The position numbers were made by a program, and so were the translations under genes. Source: Actinoplanes sp. NBC_00393 (lineage in GTDB: Bacteria; Actinomycetota; Actinomycetes; Mycobacteriales; Micromonosporaceae). From it: DNA of 64,000 nt. Of the stretch, positions 52,891 through 63,460 are shown in pieces. Within the stretch, counting starts at the first letter, position 1; each line of letters begins with the position of its first letter. Location of the stretch: contig NZ_CP107942.1 of NCBI RefSeq assembly GCF_036053395.1, positions 5,422,501 through 5,486,500 on the forward strand, given 5' to 3'. The notes under the pieces were generated by a model. That model saw only the letters and a list, made by a program, of their open reading frames with translations. It did no database searches and had not been told where the DNA came from.

Positions 52891-54114
52891 TCAGGCGGCG
52901 TTGGAGCGCCGCCGCCCCGATGGCAGCGCGTGCGCCGGCTTGCGCGGTGCCAAGCGCCGGGCCCGCCGCAGGAGGGTCGGCTGGACAGCGCCGGCATGGC
53001 GGGACTCCGGCAGTTGCGGCCCCGCCCAGGCCGGAATGGCGCCGGGCGGTGAAAGCGTGCGATCAGGTGGCACCCACAACGGCTGCGGCGCCGTAGGCGA
53101 ACCCCACCACATGAAGGTGCCGTAGCCGCGGACCAGCGGCGGCTGCAAAGCCGGCCAGTGCGCCTCCGGCGGGATCGCCAGACGCCATGCTTCGGCTGGG
53201 AGCAGAGCGAGGCCGGACTGCGGCGGCGGCACCACGACCGGAAGCCCGGCGCCGGACGGCGCGGCGGCGGGCAGGTCGCCGGCGGGTGCGGTGGCGGCCG
53301 GCGCGGAAGCCAGGACGACGGCGGCGCCGATGGTGACGATGCCGGCGAGGAGGGCGGCCGGCTCCCAGCCCGGGCGGACGGTGTCGCCGAGGACCGTCAG
53401 GGCGATCACCGATGGGGCGACGACCTCGCCGGTCCAGTGGACCGCCGTGACGCGGCCGACCTCGCCCTGCTGCAGGGCGTTCGCATACATGATCATGCCG
53501 TTGACGGGATAGATCAGCAGCGCCCAGACCAGCGGCTCGGTGGCGATCGCGATGATCGTCGACGTGGTGGTGGTCATCGACTCGGACGGGATGTGCAGGG
53601 CACGGCCGCAGAGGGCGGCGCCGCCGAGGGAGAAGCCGCCGACGGCTGCCATCAGGCCGGGGTTGCCGACCTTGGTGCTGGCCCAGCCGAGGATGACCAA
53701 GGCGACGGCGCCCGCGCAGAAGGCCAACCGCATCGTCTGCGACATCGGGACCTCGTGCTGCTGCCCGGCGGACAACGCCAGGACGGTCAGCGCGGTGCTG
53801 GTGCAGATGATCGCGACGACGTCGCGCCGGCGCAGGCGGGACTTGAGGAACAGCCAGGCGAGCACCGCGGTGACGGCGAGCGAACCGGCCAGCACGGACT
53901 CGACGACATAGACCGCGAGCTGCTGCAACGCGAACATCGCGGCGACCCACGCGGAGATGTCGAGGGCGATGCCGATCATGTAGAGCGGGTGCCCGAGCGT
54001 GCTGACCGTGCTGGTGCTGCGTTTGGCGCCGACGGCCTGCAGGATCGATCCCACCGCGTAACTCAGTGCGCCGTAGACGGCGAGGCCGAGCGCTATCCAA
54101 TACGCGGTGGTCAT
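52891..54114 (-). CDS. NIPA/DMT-type multi-helix membrane protein
   Basis: 407 aa from ATG 54114 (an ATG at 54135 would add seven residues). About nine helices fill residues 1-~285, starting MTTAYWIALGLAVYGALSYAVGSILQA and including VYVVESVLAGSLAVTAVLAWL, like the drug/metabolite transporter superfamily and NIPA-type magnesium transporters. A ~115-residue Pro/Ala/Trp-rich cytoplasmic tail follows. The substrate is unknown. The tail is low-complexity and leads into GC-rich repeats, so its exact end may have drifted. Confidence 0.75.
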   Translation of the reverse strand: MTTAYWIALGLAVYGALSYAVGSILQAVGAKRSTSTVSTLGHPLYMIGIALDISAWVAAMFALQQLAVYVVESVLAGSLAVTAVLAWLFLKSRLRRRDVVAIICTSTALTVLALSAGQQHEVPMSQTMRLAFCAGAVALVILGWASTKVGNPGLMAAVGGFSLGGAALCGRALHIPSESMTTTTSTIIAIATEPLVWALLIYPVNGMIMYANALQQGEVGRVTAVHWTGEVVAPSVIALTVLGDTVRPGWEPAALLAGIVTIGAAVVLASAPAATAPAGDLPAAAPSGAGLPVVVPPPQSGLALLPAEAWRLAIPPEAHWPALQPPLVRGYGTFMWWGSPTAPQPLWVPPDRTLSPPGAIPAWAGPQLPESRHAGAVQPTLLRRARRLAPRKPAHALPSGRRRSNAA

Positions 54115-54194
54115 CGGGTCACCGCCTAAGATCACACTGCGTAGATCGGCCGATCACGCCCCGATGATATGACGTGAGATGAATCCACGCGACC

Positions 54195-55262
54195 CTATGC
54201 GACGGGCGATGGCACGAACGCGCTCATCACCTCGGCGATCCGCCGCACGCCACCGGGCCCGCACCGATGATCGACCGGCAGGGTCAGCAGCCGCGTGCCC
54301 AGGTCGAAGGCCTCCTCATCACCGCTCCACAGTCGATCACGGTCCTGCCGCCAGTGCACCGGCGCGTAAATTCCGTGCCGCGCGAGATGCGCGAGCAGCG
54401 CGTCACGCACGCTTTCCGACGCGCATTCCACCTGCACACGGAACGGCCCACCCCCCGAGACACGCCACGCAGATGTACGCGGTGACAGCGCATCCACCAC
54501 GGAAGAGGCATGGCGCGCGCTCGCCGTACGCAATCCGGTGATGTCCAACAGCGGCAACGTCGCGACCGTGACCGCGCTGGCCGGCGCCGTGCTGCCGAGA
54601 AGTTCGTGCTCGCCCTGCTGTTGCAGGGCGCGGAAGCGTTCCTTGGGGATCGGCCGCCCGTCCAGCCAGGCCGCTTTGAGCAGCATCGCGGCGAGTTTGA
54701 GCGAAGCCCCCGCGCTCTCCGGCCCACCCGGCCGGGGCAGGTCGAGGCCGCGCGGCGACCAGAGCAGGCCACCGTCCGGCAGTGGCAGGGTCTTGCGGAG
54801 GGAGGCGACCGCGTACGCCGCTGTGCTGGCACATGCCCACTCGCTGAACGGGTCGTGCGAGTGGTCCTCGATCACCGTGATCCCCGGATGCGCCCGCATC
54901 CACGCGTCCCACGGCGCCCGCGAGTCCCGGCCGAACAGGTTCTGCGCGAGGACGACGTCGCCGTCCGCCACCCGCAGCGTCGCGAAGTGCGGCCCGCGCC
55001 CGTCCGGCAGGTGGCGGTAGAAGGCGATCGGCGCCTGCGCGGCGAGGGCCTCGGCGACGCCCATGCAGAAGTACGACGGGACGTGCAGCCGGCCGGCCGG
55101 TGCGAGCAGCCGCAACAGGTCGCTGAGCGCGCCGCAGCCGGTGGCGTAGAGCTCGTGCCGGGCCGGCAGCCATCCGGGCAGGCCGCCCCGCTCGGCGCTG
55201 AGCAGGGCGGCCGGGTCCCAGTGGAACTCCGACCCGATCTCGCGGGGCGGTTCAGGCGGCAC
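54195..55262 (-). CDS. Divergent DegT-like PLP-dependent aminotransferase
   Basis: 355 aa from a GTG at 55262 with GGAGGACG upstream. The fold type I pattern is kept: YATGCGALSDLLRLL, VPSYFCMGVAEAL, TVIEDHSHDPFS (Asp to PLP nitrogen), and AVASLRKTLPLPDGGLLW with the PLP lysine. It differs clearly from the aminotransferase at 34495-35637, which has canonical DegT motifs. It overlaps the sugar transferase by 11 bp and ends the minus-strand sugar operon. A role in making an amino sugar for the polymer is likely; the substrate is not known. Confidence 0.78.
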   Translation of the reverse strand: MPPEPPREIGSEFHWDPAALLSAERGGLPGWLPARHELYATGCGALSDLLRLLAPAGRLHVPSYFCMGVAEALAAQAPIAFYRHLPDGRGPHFATLRVADGDVVLAQNLFGRDSRAPWDAWMRAHPGITVIEDHSHDPFSEWACASTAAYAVASLRKTLPLPDGGLLWSPRGLDLPRPGGPESAGASLKLAAMLLKAAWLDGRPIPKERFRALQQQGEHELLGSTAPASAVTVATLPLLDITGLRTASARHASSVVDALSPRTSAWRVSGGGPFRVQVECASESVRDALLAHLARHGIYAPVHWRQDRDRLWSGDEEAFDLGTRLLTLPVDHRCGPGGVRRIAEVMSAFVPSPVA

Positions 55263-55911
55263 GGCTGACGTCCTCCGGGACCGGCTGGGGTGCGTGCTGC
55301 GCACGCTGGATGTTGAGCACGTCGACGTGCACCGGCGGTTCGCCGCGCTGCAGGGTGAGGGCGGTCCGCCAGAGGATCTTGAGGTCGAGTGCGGGTGACC
55401 AGTTGTCGACGTACCAGCGGTCGAGGATGAAGCGCTGCGGCCAGTCGATGTCGTCGCGGCCGTTGACCTGCGCCCAGCCGGTGATGCCCGGCTTGACCTC
55501 GAGCCGCCGGGCGTCCTCCGCGGAGTAGACGGCGACCTGCGGCAGCACGTCCGGCCGGGGCCCGACCAGGTTCATCTGCCCGGCCAGCACGTTGATCAGC
55601 TGGGGCAGCTCGTCGAGACTGGTACGCCGCAGGAAGCGCCCGCACCGGGTGATCCGCGGATCGTTCTCGACCAGCCCGAACGGGTCGTCGATGCCGAGCT
55701 GGGCACTGAGCGCGACCGAGTTGTGCACCATCGACCGGAACTTGAGCATCCGGAACGGCTTGCCGTCCTTGCCGGCCCGGTCCTGCACGAACAGGACGCC
55801 CTTGCCGTCGGCGATCCGGATCCAGGCCGCGATCCCCGCTATCACCGGAGCGAGCAGGAGCAGGAACACGGCGGCGACCAGTCGATTGAGGCCGTTCCAG
55901 AACAGGCGCAC
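55252..55911 (-). CDS. Priming undecaprenyl-phosphate sugar-1-P transferase
   Basis: 219 aa, GTG start after GAGGGG. It is a short PglC/WcaJ-type enzyme: one N-terminal re-entrant hydrophobic segment (VAAVFLLLLAPVIAGIAAWI), the cationic QDRAGKDGKPFRMLKFRSM, the catalytic Asp-Glu dyad region RTSLDELPQLINVLAGQMNLVGPRP, and KPGITGWAQVNGR. It transfers sugar-1-phosphate from a UDP-sugar to undecaprenyl phosphate, the first step of repeat-unit assembly. It is the only priming enzyme in the window, so both polysaccharide clusters probably depend on it. Confidence 0.92.
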   Translation of the reverse strand: MRLFWNGLNRLVAAVFLLLLAPVIAGIAAWIRIADGKGVLFVQDRAGKDGKPFRMLKFRSMVHNSVALSAQLGIDDPFGLVENDPRITRCGRFLRRTSLDELPQLINVLAGQMNLVGPRPDVLPQVAVYSAEDARRLEVKPGITGWAQVNGRDDIDWPQRFILDRWYVDNWSPALDLKILWRTALTLQRGEPPVHVDVLNIQRAQHAPQPVPEDVSRAA

Positions 55912-55923
55912 GAGTTGTCCCCT

Positions 55924-57180
55924 CTACAGTGACTCGACGGTTGGCCCGGTGAGGCGGTGGCGGGTGTCCAGCACGTACGGGGCGTGCTCGACGACGAGGT
56001 CGAGGTCGAACTCGTCGTGGTCGGCGAGCAGGATCACCGCGTCCGCGGCGGCGGCCTGTTCGGCGGTCAGGGCGACCCGGGTGACCCGGCTGTCGACGTG
56101 GGCGTCCTCGACGACGTGCGGGTCGGCTGCGCGTACCTCGGCGCCCATGTCCAGCAGGAGCGCGGCGACCCGCCGGGCCGGGGATTCGCGGGCGTCGCCG
56201 CTGTTCTTCTTGTAGGCCAGGCCGAGCAGCAGGATCGTGGACCCGTTGACCGCCTTGCGCCGCTGGTTGAGCGCGGCGACCAGGCGGCGGATCACGTAGT
56301 CGGGCATGTGGTTGTTGATGTCGTTGGCGAGCTCGACGAAGCGGAAACTCTGGCCGAGGGTGCGCTGGACCCGCCAGGACAGATACGACGGGTCGATCGG
56401 CAGGCAGTGGCCGCCGACGCCGGGACCGGGCACGAACCGCATGTATCCGAACGGCTTGGAACTGGCCGCGCCGATCGCCTCCCAGACGTCGATGCCGAGG
56501 TCGTGGGCGTACACCGCCAGTTCGTTGACCAGGGCGATGTTGACGTGCCGGAACGTGTTCTCGAGCAGCTTGGCCAGCTCGGCGACCTTGGGGTCGGAGA
56601 CCGGCACGGTCTGCTCGACGACCGAGGCGTAGAAGGCCTGCACCTTCTCCAGCGAGGTCTCGTTGATGCCGGAGACCACCTTGGGCGTGGTGACCAGGTT
56701 CCACTCGCGGTTGCCCGGGTCGATCCGTTCCGGGCTGTAGCCGAGGTGGAAGTCGACCCCGGCGATCAGGCCGGAGCCCTCCTCGAGCAGCGGCGCGACC
56801 AGCTCGGTCGTGGTGCCCGGGTAGGTGGTCGACTCGAGCGCCACGGTGGCGCCCGGCCGCAGGTAGCGGGCCAGGGTACGGGCGGAGTCCTCGATGTAGC
56901 GCAGGTCCGGGGTGCCGTCGCGCAACGGCGTGGGCACCGCGATCACCGCGACGTCGAAGCCGGCGCACGCGCGCGGATCGGACGAGGGCTGGAAGTTGCC
57001 GGTGGCGAGGATCGTTTGCAGCTCCTCGGAGGAGATGTCGTCGACGTAGGACTCCCCGGCGGCGAGCCTTTTGATCCGCTCGTCGTCGACGTCGAAGCCG
57101 ACGACGGTGTGACCGACCTGGGCGGCGCGGACCGCGAGCGGCAGCCCGACGTATCCCTGACCGGCTATGACGACCCGCAT
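55924..57180 (-). CDS. UDP-N-acetyl-mannosamine-type nucleotide-sugar dehydrogenase
   Basis: 418 aa from ATG 57180 with AGGGAG upstream; an ATG at 57201 that overlaps the previous stop is an alternative. NAD site VVIAGQGYVGLPLAVRAAQVGH; conserved ALESTTYPGTTTELV; central GPGVGGHCLPIDPSYLSW with the catalytic cysteine; C-terminal LLLGLAYKKNSGDARESPA. It oxidises a UDP-sugar C6 hydroxyl to a uronic acid in two NAD-dependent steps; the WecC/WbpA-like pattern favours an N-acetyl-hexosamine over glucose. It provides an acidic sugar for the polymer. Confidence 0.9.
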   Translation of the reverse strand: MRVVIAGQGYVGLPLAVRAAQVGHTVVGFDVDDERIKRLAAGESYVDDISSEELQTILATGNFQPSSDPRACAGFDVAVIAVPTPLRDGTPDLRYIEDSARTLARYLRPGATVALESTTYPGTTTELVAPLLEEGSGLIAGVDFHLGYSPERIDPGNREWNLVTTPKVVSGINETSLEKVQAFYASVVEQTVPVSDPKVAELAKLLENTFRHVNIALVNELAVYAHDLGIDVWEAIGAASSKPFGYMRFVPGPGVGGHCLPIDPSYLSWRVQRTLGQSFRFVELANDINNHMPDYVIRRLVAALNQRRKAVNGSTILLLGLAYKKNSGDARESPARRVAALLLDMGAEVRAADPHVVEDAHVDSRVTRVALTAEQAAAADAVILLADHDEFDLDLVVEHAPYVLDTRHRLTGPTVESL

Positions 57181-57197
57181 TGACGTGTTCTCCCTGG

Positions 57198-59159
<1,962 letters not shown>

Positions 59160-59590
59160 GGATTCCCCCTCGTACGTTGCCGGCACCACCGGCCGCGGAT
59201 CCTTCGCTCAGCAAGGAAAAGCAAGTGGCCGGAATTGCATTCCGGTCAACCGGAAATGCCCGCCGCCACTCGCTGAAGCAACGCCTTTCGCCCTATCGCA
59301 AAAATCAGGGTTCCAGGCAGGGAGGGGGGTTTACAGTAGCAATTGTCACGGCCTACATGAGAAGTCCTCACGTTCCCTGATTGGCCCAGAACACGCCCTT
59401 GATCGGCATTCCCGGCGAATACTTTCAGACGCCCATGCCCGGCCATTCGGCGGAGGATGTCATATGGAGAGTGAGAAGCTCTCACCTTAGGCATGACATC
59501 TGCGACTTCCGTTATCGAGCACTTTAAGGCAGCGTTTCTCAGCGCGGGTGTCGCAAGCGTTCTGTCTGAAATGCGACCGGGGGATACGAG
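59160..59590. other. 431-bp divergent exopolysaccharide promoter region
   Basis: No gene is supported here. Three symmetric sites stand out: CCGGAATTGCATTCCGG (59229-59245), the shared motif at 59334-59348, and GTGAGAAGCTCTCAC at ~59469-59483. The region is lower in GC than the flanking genes, as expected for a regulated promoter between the dehydratase operon and the glycosyltransferase. Confidence 0.6.
59334..59348 (-). promoter_or_regulatory. Shared exopolysaccharide promoter motif, copy 2
   Basis: On the minus strand TGACAATTGCTACTG, identical to 33603-33617. It reads toward the capD-like operon, about 175 bp before its start. Both copies precede exopolysaccharide operons and leave long 5' leaders. 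Confidence 0.6.
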
Positions 59591-60781
59591 ATGCGGGTGC
59601 TGCACGTCATCAGCACGCTGGGACCGGGTGGGGCCGGGCACCAGCTGCGGTTGCTGGTGCGCCGGCTGCCGCACGAGAGCGAGGTCGTCACGCTGGGGCC
59701 ACCGGCCGCCGTGCTGGACATGGAGGGCACGCGGGTGCACCACCTGCACACGCGGGGCGACCACGACCCGGCGGCGGTCACCCGGTTGCGCCGCCTGATG
59801 CGGTCCGGCCGCTACGACGTCGTGCACACCCACCTCTACCGGGCCTGCGTCCAGGGCCGGATCGCGGCCCGGCTGGCCGGTGTGCCGCACGTGGTGGCGA
59901 CCGAGCACCACCTGGGCGCCGAGTCGATCGAGGGCCGCCGGATCTCCCGCGGCGTGCGCGCTCTCTACCTGGCCGGCGAGCGGTTCGGCCAGGTCACCAT
60001 CGCGGCCTCGCCGGCCATCGCGGGACGGCTGCGGTCCTGGGGTGTGCCGGACACCCGGATCACGGTCATCCCCAAGGCGATCGACGCCCGGGAGTACCGG
60101 TTCGATGCCGGGTTGCGCGACGCCGCCCGCGGCCGGCTGGGCATCGCGCCCGGCGTGCCGGTGATCGGCGGGGTCGGCCGGCTGGAGCCGGACAAGCGGT
60201 TCGACCTGCTGGTCCGCGCGCTCGCTGAGGTGCCGGAGGCCACCCTGGTGCTGGTCGGCGACGGGTCGGCCCGCTCGACGCTGGAGCGGCTCGCGGACAT
60301 CGAGGGGGTGGCCGACCGGGTCCGGTTCGTCGGGGCGGTCGAGCACGTGCGCGAGATGCTCTGCGCGATGGACGTCTTCGCGTCACCCGGCCAGGAGACC
60401 TTCGGGCTGGCGACGCTGGAGGCGATCGCGGCCGGGTTGCCGGCGCTGTACGCGTCCTGCGGGCCGCTCGAGGAGCGGGTGGCCGCGCGCACCCCGGTGC
60501 GGGGCACGCACCGGCTGTCGCGCGATCGGGAGTCGCTGCCCCGGGCGCTGCGCGCCGAGCTGCTCTGCCTGGCCGAGCGCGGCGGCGAGCGGCTGTCCGC
60601 ACGATCGACCGGGATCCGGTACGACGCCGACCACCTGGCCGCCTCGGTCGGGCGACTCTACGAGCGGATCGCCGACCGCCCCGGCCGGCGCCGGGTCATC
60701 GCACCGTTACTGGCGTATCGCGGCCGCTTCGGTCGAAAGAACAGCTTTCAACTACCCGGCGGAAATATGCGAAACGCATGA
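59591..60781 (+). CDS. GT4 family glycosyltransferase
   Basis: 396 aa. GT-B fold with N-terminal VLHVISTLGPGGAGHQLRLL, a HTHLYRACVQGRIAARLAGV segment, donor domain VIGGVGRLEPDKRFDLLVRAL, and the GT4 nucleotide-sugar motif SPGQETFGLATLEAIAAGLP (EX7E). A retaining glycosyltransferase for assembly of the repeat unit. It diverges from the capD-like operon. The last ~28 codons overlap the 3' end of the VanZ gene on the other strand by 86 bp. Confidence 0.9.
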   Translation: MRVLHVISTLGPGGAGHQLRLLVRRLPHESEVVTLGPPAAVLDMEGTRVHHLHTRGDHDPAAVTRLRRLMRSGRYDVVHTHLYRACVQGRIAARLAGVPHVVATEHHLGAESIEGRRISRGVRALYLAGERFGQVTIAASPAIAGRLRSWGVPDTRITVIPKAIDAREYRFDAGLRDAARGRLGIAPGVPVIGGVGRLEPDKRFDLLVRALAEVPEATLVLVGDGSARSTLERLADIEGVADRVRFVGAVEHVREMLCAMDVFASPGQETFGLATLEAIAAGLPALYASCGPLEERVAARTPVRGTHRLSRDRESLPRALRAELLCLAERGGERLSARSTGIRYDADHLAASVGRLYERIADRPGRRRVIAPLLAYRGRFGRKNSFQLPGGNMRNA

Positions 60782-61277
60782 GCCGGCGGAACCCGAGATA
60801 ACCCAGGTAAGCGCCGAGCGTGTTCGACATCAGATCGTTCACGTCGGCCCAGCGGTTCCCGTGCAGGGTGAGCACCAGAATGGCCTGGGTCAGCTCGATC
60901 CCGAGGCTCATCAGAAAGCCGGTCAGCACCACCCGGCGCCGCTCCCGAACCCCGAAGACGACGTACAGCAGGGCGGCCAGCGGCAGGGTCATGACGGTGT
61001 TCAGCACGAAGTCGAGCGGCCGCATGCCGAGCACCGGTTCGAGGATCAACCGGTACGGCTCGAAGTCTCCGGCGGCGGTGCCCCACTCCAGGCGCATCGG
61101 CAGCATGGTGGCGCCGAAGATCGCCACCGCGTACCACCCGGCGAACCAGGCCACGCTCAGCCGGCGAGCGGTCAGCTGACCGCGCCGGTGCAGCAGGACG
61201 GCCGAGACGATCATCAGAACCAGGCCCGCAGGCACCAGGATCGGCAGCGCCGGCACGGTGAGCTGATGGTGTGACAT
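60696..61277 (-). CDS. VanZ-like membrane protein
   Basis: 193 aa. Four to five hydrophobic helices with the VanZ pattern: LSVAWFAGWYAVAIFGATMLPM, RPLDFVLNTVMTLPLAALLYVVFG, and the hallmark SLGIELTQAILVLTLHGNRWADVNDLMSNTLGAYLGY. VanZ proteins are named for low-level teicoplanin resistance; in exopolysaccharide loci their role is unknown. The 3' end overlaps the convergent glycosyltransferase by 86 bp. Confidence 0.88.
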   Translation of the reverse strand: MSHHQLTVPALPILVPAGLVLMIVSAVLLHRRGQLTARRLSVAWFAGWYAVAIFGATMLPMRLEWGTAAGDFEPYRLILEPVLGMRPLDFVLNTVMTLPLAALLYVVFGVRERRRVVLTGFLMSLGIELTQAILVLTLHGNRWADVNDLMSNTLGAYLGYLGFRRLMRFAYFRRVVESCSFDRSGRDTPVTVR

Positions 61278-61324
61278 CGGTCCTTAAGGTACGCCGCCGA
61301 ACTGGGAACGCCTTTGCGAACCGC

Positions 61325-61930
61325 TCAGCGCAGCCAGCCCTGTTTACGGGCGATCCGGATCGCGTCGAGGCGATTGCGGGCGCCGGTCTTGCTGATGATC
61401 GCGGACAGGTAGTTGCGGACCGTCCCGCCGGACAGGTACAGCCGGCCGGCGATCTCCTTCACCGACTCCCCCTCGGCGGCCAGCCCGAGCACCTCCAGCT
61501 CACGCGTGCTGAGCCCACGGTCGGTGTTGAGCGAGGCGGCCTGCAGCATCGGCGAGACGACCCGCTCGCCGCGGGCGAGGCGGCGCACCGCGTCCGCCAG
61601 CATCGGCGGAGAGGAGTCCTTGACCAGGAAGTTGAGCCCGCCGTTCCACCGGCGGGGCGGGAGCATGCCGCGTTTCGACGGGTCGCACAGCAGCAGCATC
61701 GAGCAGGACGGGATGGCGGTGTGCAACTCGTCGGCGATCGGCAGGACCTGACTCACCATGTACTGCGTGTCGATCACCACGACGGTCGGCCAGAGCTGCG
61801 CCGCGCGCTGGGCCAGGTCGCCGCCGATCGGGAGGGTGTCGACGTAGTGCATGTCCGGTTCGGTCTCGAGGAACGCGCGCACGGGGACACCGAAGTACCC
61901 CTCGTCTCTCACCACCACGACCCGGATCAT
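61325..61930 (-). CDS. LuxR-family regulator with atypical receiver domain
   Basis: 201 aa from ATG 61930, with GAGGGTG upstream. The receiver-like half keeps an acidic pair (RDE at 8-10), a central Asp (VVIDTQY, D54) and the Lys of FLVKDSS, but lacks the usual MPG after the phospho-site, and the conserved Thr/Ser before it reads Cys (LLLCDPS). The HTH is normal: LSTRELEVLGLAAEGESVKEIAGRL ... TVRNYLSAIISKTGARNR. No kinase is adjacent, so it may be phosphorylation-independent. It ends the exopolysaccharide region and is a candidate regulator of it. Confidence 0.84.
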   Translation of the reverse strand: MIRVVVVRDEGYFGVPVRAFLETEPDMHYVDTLPIGGDLAQRAAQLWPTVVVIDTQYMVSQVLPIADELHTAIPSCSMLLLCDPSKRGMLPPRRWNGGLNFLVKDSSPPMLADAVRRLARGERVVSPMLQAASLNTDRGLSTRELEVLGLAAEGESVKEIAGRLYLSGGTVRNYLSAIISKTGARNRLDAIRIARKQGWLR

Positions 61931-62374
61931 CACACCACCCTCGTCGATGGACGCCTGCCGCGATGCCTGCACGCCGCCCTGTCAGGAACGCTGGATGCAC
62001 TTACCTTTCTATCGCCCCGTGTCCATTCGGGGGACGCCGGGTCGACAGATCCGCCATTGATCCGGAAGAACGGGAGTCCGCCCAGCTCAATACCGATCCG
62101 TGCCATCGGGGATCACTGCGTGCCCCGTACTTAACGTAACGGTCGGAGGCACACTTCGCACATAGCCATAGCCGATCGACTGACTGAGGTTTACCGGATC
62201 TACGAATCCGGGCCCGGAAATTCCCGGTACATCGATCAGATACGCCCTGGTAACTTTACCCAAATATGGCTTTATCCGGACTAAGCGGACAGCAAAGTGA
62301 TCCTTATTCGTCATGGCGATCACCTGAAAGTGATATTGGAACGGCGACCGCAACCGGACCGTTATTTACGCTAT
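61931..62374. other. 444-bp low-GC intergenic region
   Basis: The stretch 62050-62400 is visibly poorer in G+C than the genes around it. A frame of 88 codons (62087-62353, minus) covers it but lacks GC bias at third positions and has no recognisable domain, so I do not call it. The region separates the LuxR-type and AraC-type regulator genes and may be a remnant of acquired DNA or a large promoter region. Confidence 0.55.
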
Positions 62375-63361
62375 TCATGATCCATTTTCCGCGGCGTCCG
62401 ACCGAAAAGGATTACCCGCCTCCCGTACCCGCCCGGGCGGCACGCCGAACGTCCGCTTGAACGCCCGGCAGAAGGCCGCCTCGGACAGGTAGCCGTACCG
62501 GCGGGCCACCGCGGACAGCGGCTCGTCGCTCTCCCGCAGGTGCGCGTGGGCCAGGCGCATCCGCCACTGCGACACGTACTGCATGGCCGGCTCCCCCACC
62601 AGATCGGTGAACCGGGCCGCGAAGGCGGACCGGGACATCCCCGCCTCCCGGGCCAGTGTGACGACACTCCACTCGCGGCCCGGCGACCGGTGCACCGCCG
62701 CCAGCGCGCGGCCCACCTGGTCGTCGCGCAACGCTGCCAGCCAGCCCTGCCGGGCCTCCGGCGCGGCGCCGAGCCAGGCCCGGATCGCCTGGATCACCAG
62801 GATGTCGGCGAGGCGGGTCAGCACGGTCTCGCCGCCCGGCCGCAGGGTCTGTGCCTCCCGGGCGATCAGCTGCAGCGAGCTGTGCAGCCAGCCGGCGTCG
62901 GGCTCCTCCCAGGAGTCCAGGTGCAGCACCGCGGGCAGTTGCGCGACGAGGCGGTCGCCGGCCGCGTGGTCGAAGCGCAGCACGCCGTAGGTGACCTGGG
63001 TCCGGGATCCGCCACCGCCGTACGTCAGCAACTCGTACCGCTCGCTGACCGGTTCGACGGGCAGGTCGAACAGCGGCGCGACCGGAACGCCGGGAGCACT
63101 GCGGAACCGGTGCGGAGTGCCGTGCGGGAGCAGCGTGAGGGTGCCGGCCGCCAGATGCCGGGGCGGCTCGCCGTCGATCTCCAGCTCGCAGCCGCCGGCG
63201 GTGACCACCACCAGGGCCAGCTCGCCGGGCAGCGCGGGCACGGCGATGCCCCACGGCGCGGTGAGCTCGGCACGGCAGTAGAGCGTGCCGGTGAGCCGGA
63301 GCAGATGCAGAGCCTCGCCGAGCGGATCGGTTGCGACGACCATGTCGTCATCGTCCAGCAT
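62375..63361 (-). CDS. AraC-family transcriptional regulator with cupin domain
   Basis: 328 aa (an ATG at 63343 is an alternative start). The N-terminal cupin_6 half includes APWGIAVPALPGELALVVVTAGGCELEIDG and LLPHGTPHRF. The C-terminal double HTH has SVVTLAREAGMSRSAFAARFTDLVGEPAMQYVSQWRMRLA and EPLSAVARRYGYLSEAAFCRAFKRTFGVPPGR. Such regulators control nearby oxidoreductase genes. It diverges from the NmrA-like gene with 99 bp between starts, so that gene is the likely target. Confidence 0.9.
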   Translation of the reverse strand: MLDDDDMVVATDPLGEALHLLRLTGTLYCRAELTAPWGIAVPALPGELALVVVTAGGCELEIDGEPPRHLAAGTLTLLPHGTPHRFRSAPGVPVAPLFDLPVEPVSERYELLTYGGGGSRTQVTYGVLRFDHAAGDRLVAQLPAVLHLDSWEEPDAGWLHSSLQLIAREAQTLRPGGETVLTRLADILVIQAIRAWLGAAPEARQGWLAALRDDQVGRALAAVHRSPGREWSVVTLAREAGMSRSAFAARFTDLVGEPAMQYVSQWRMRLAHAHLRESDEPLSAVARRYGYLSEAAFCRAFKRTFGVPPGRVREAGNPFRSDAAENGS

Positions 63362-63460
63362 CGTGGACGATCTGCAAAGAGATACGGACGTTGAATGATT
63401 GTTCGTCCTGCGACTGGCTTCGAGACTGGTTTCCGATAATCACATCTCGAAGGAGTCCCG

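Noticed and set aside
62087..62353. 88-codon minus-strand frame in the low-GC region
   Set aside because: No GC preference at third codon positions, no ribosome site and no recognisable family, though a small acquired gene cannot be fully excluded.
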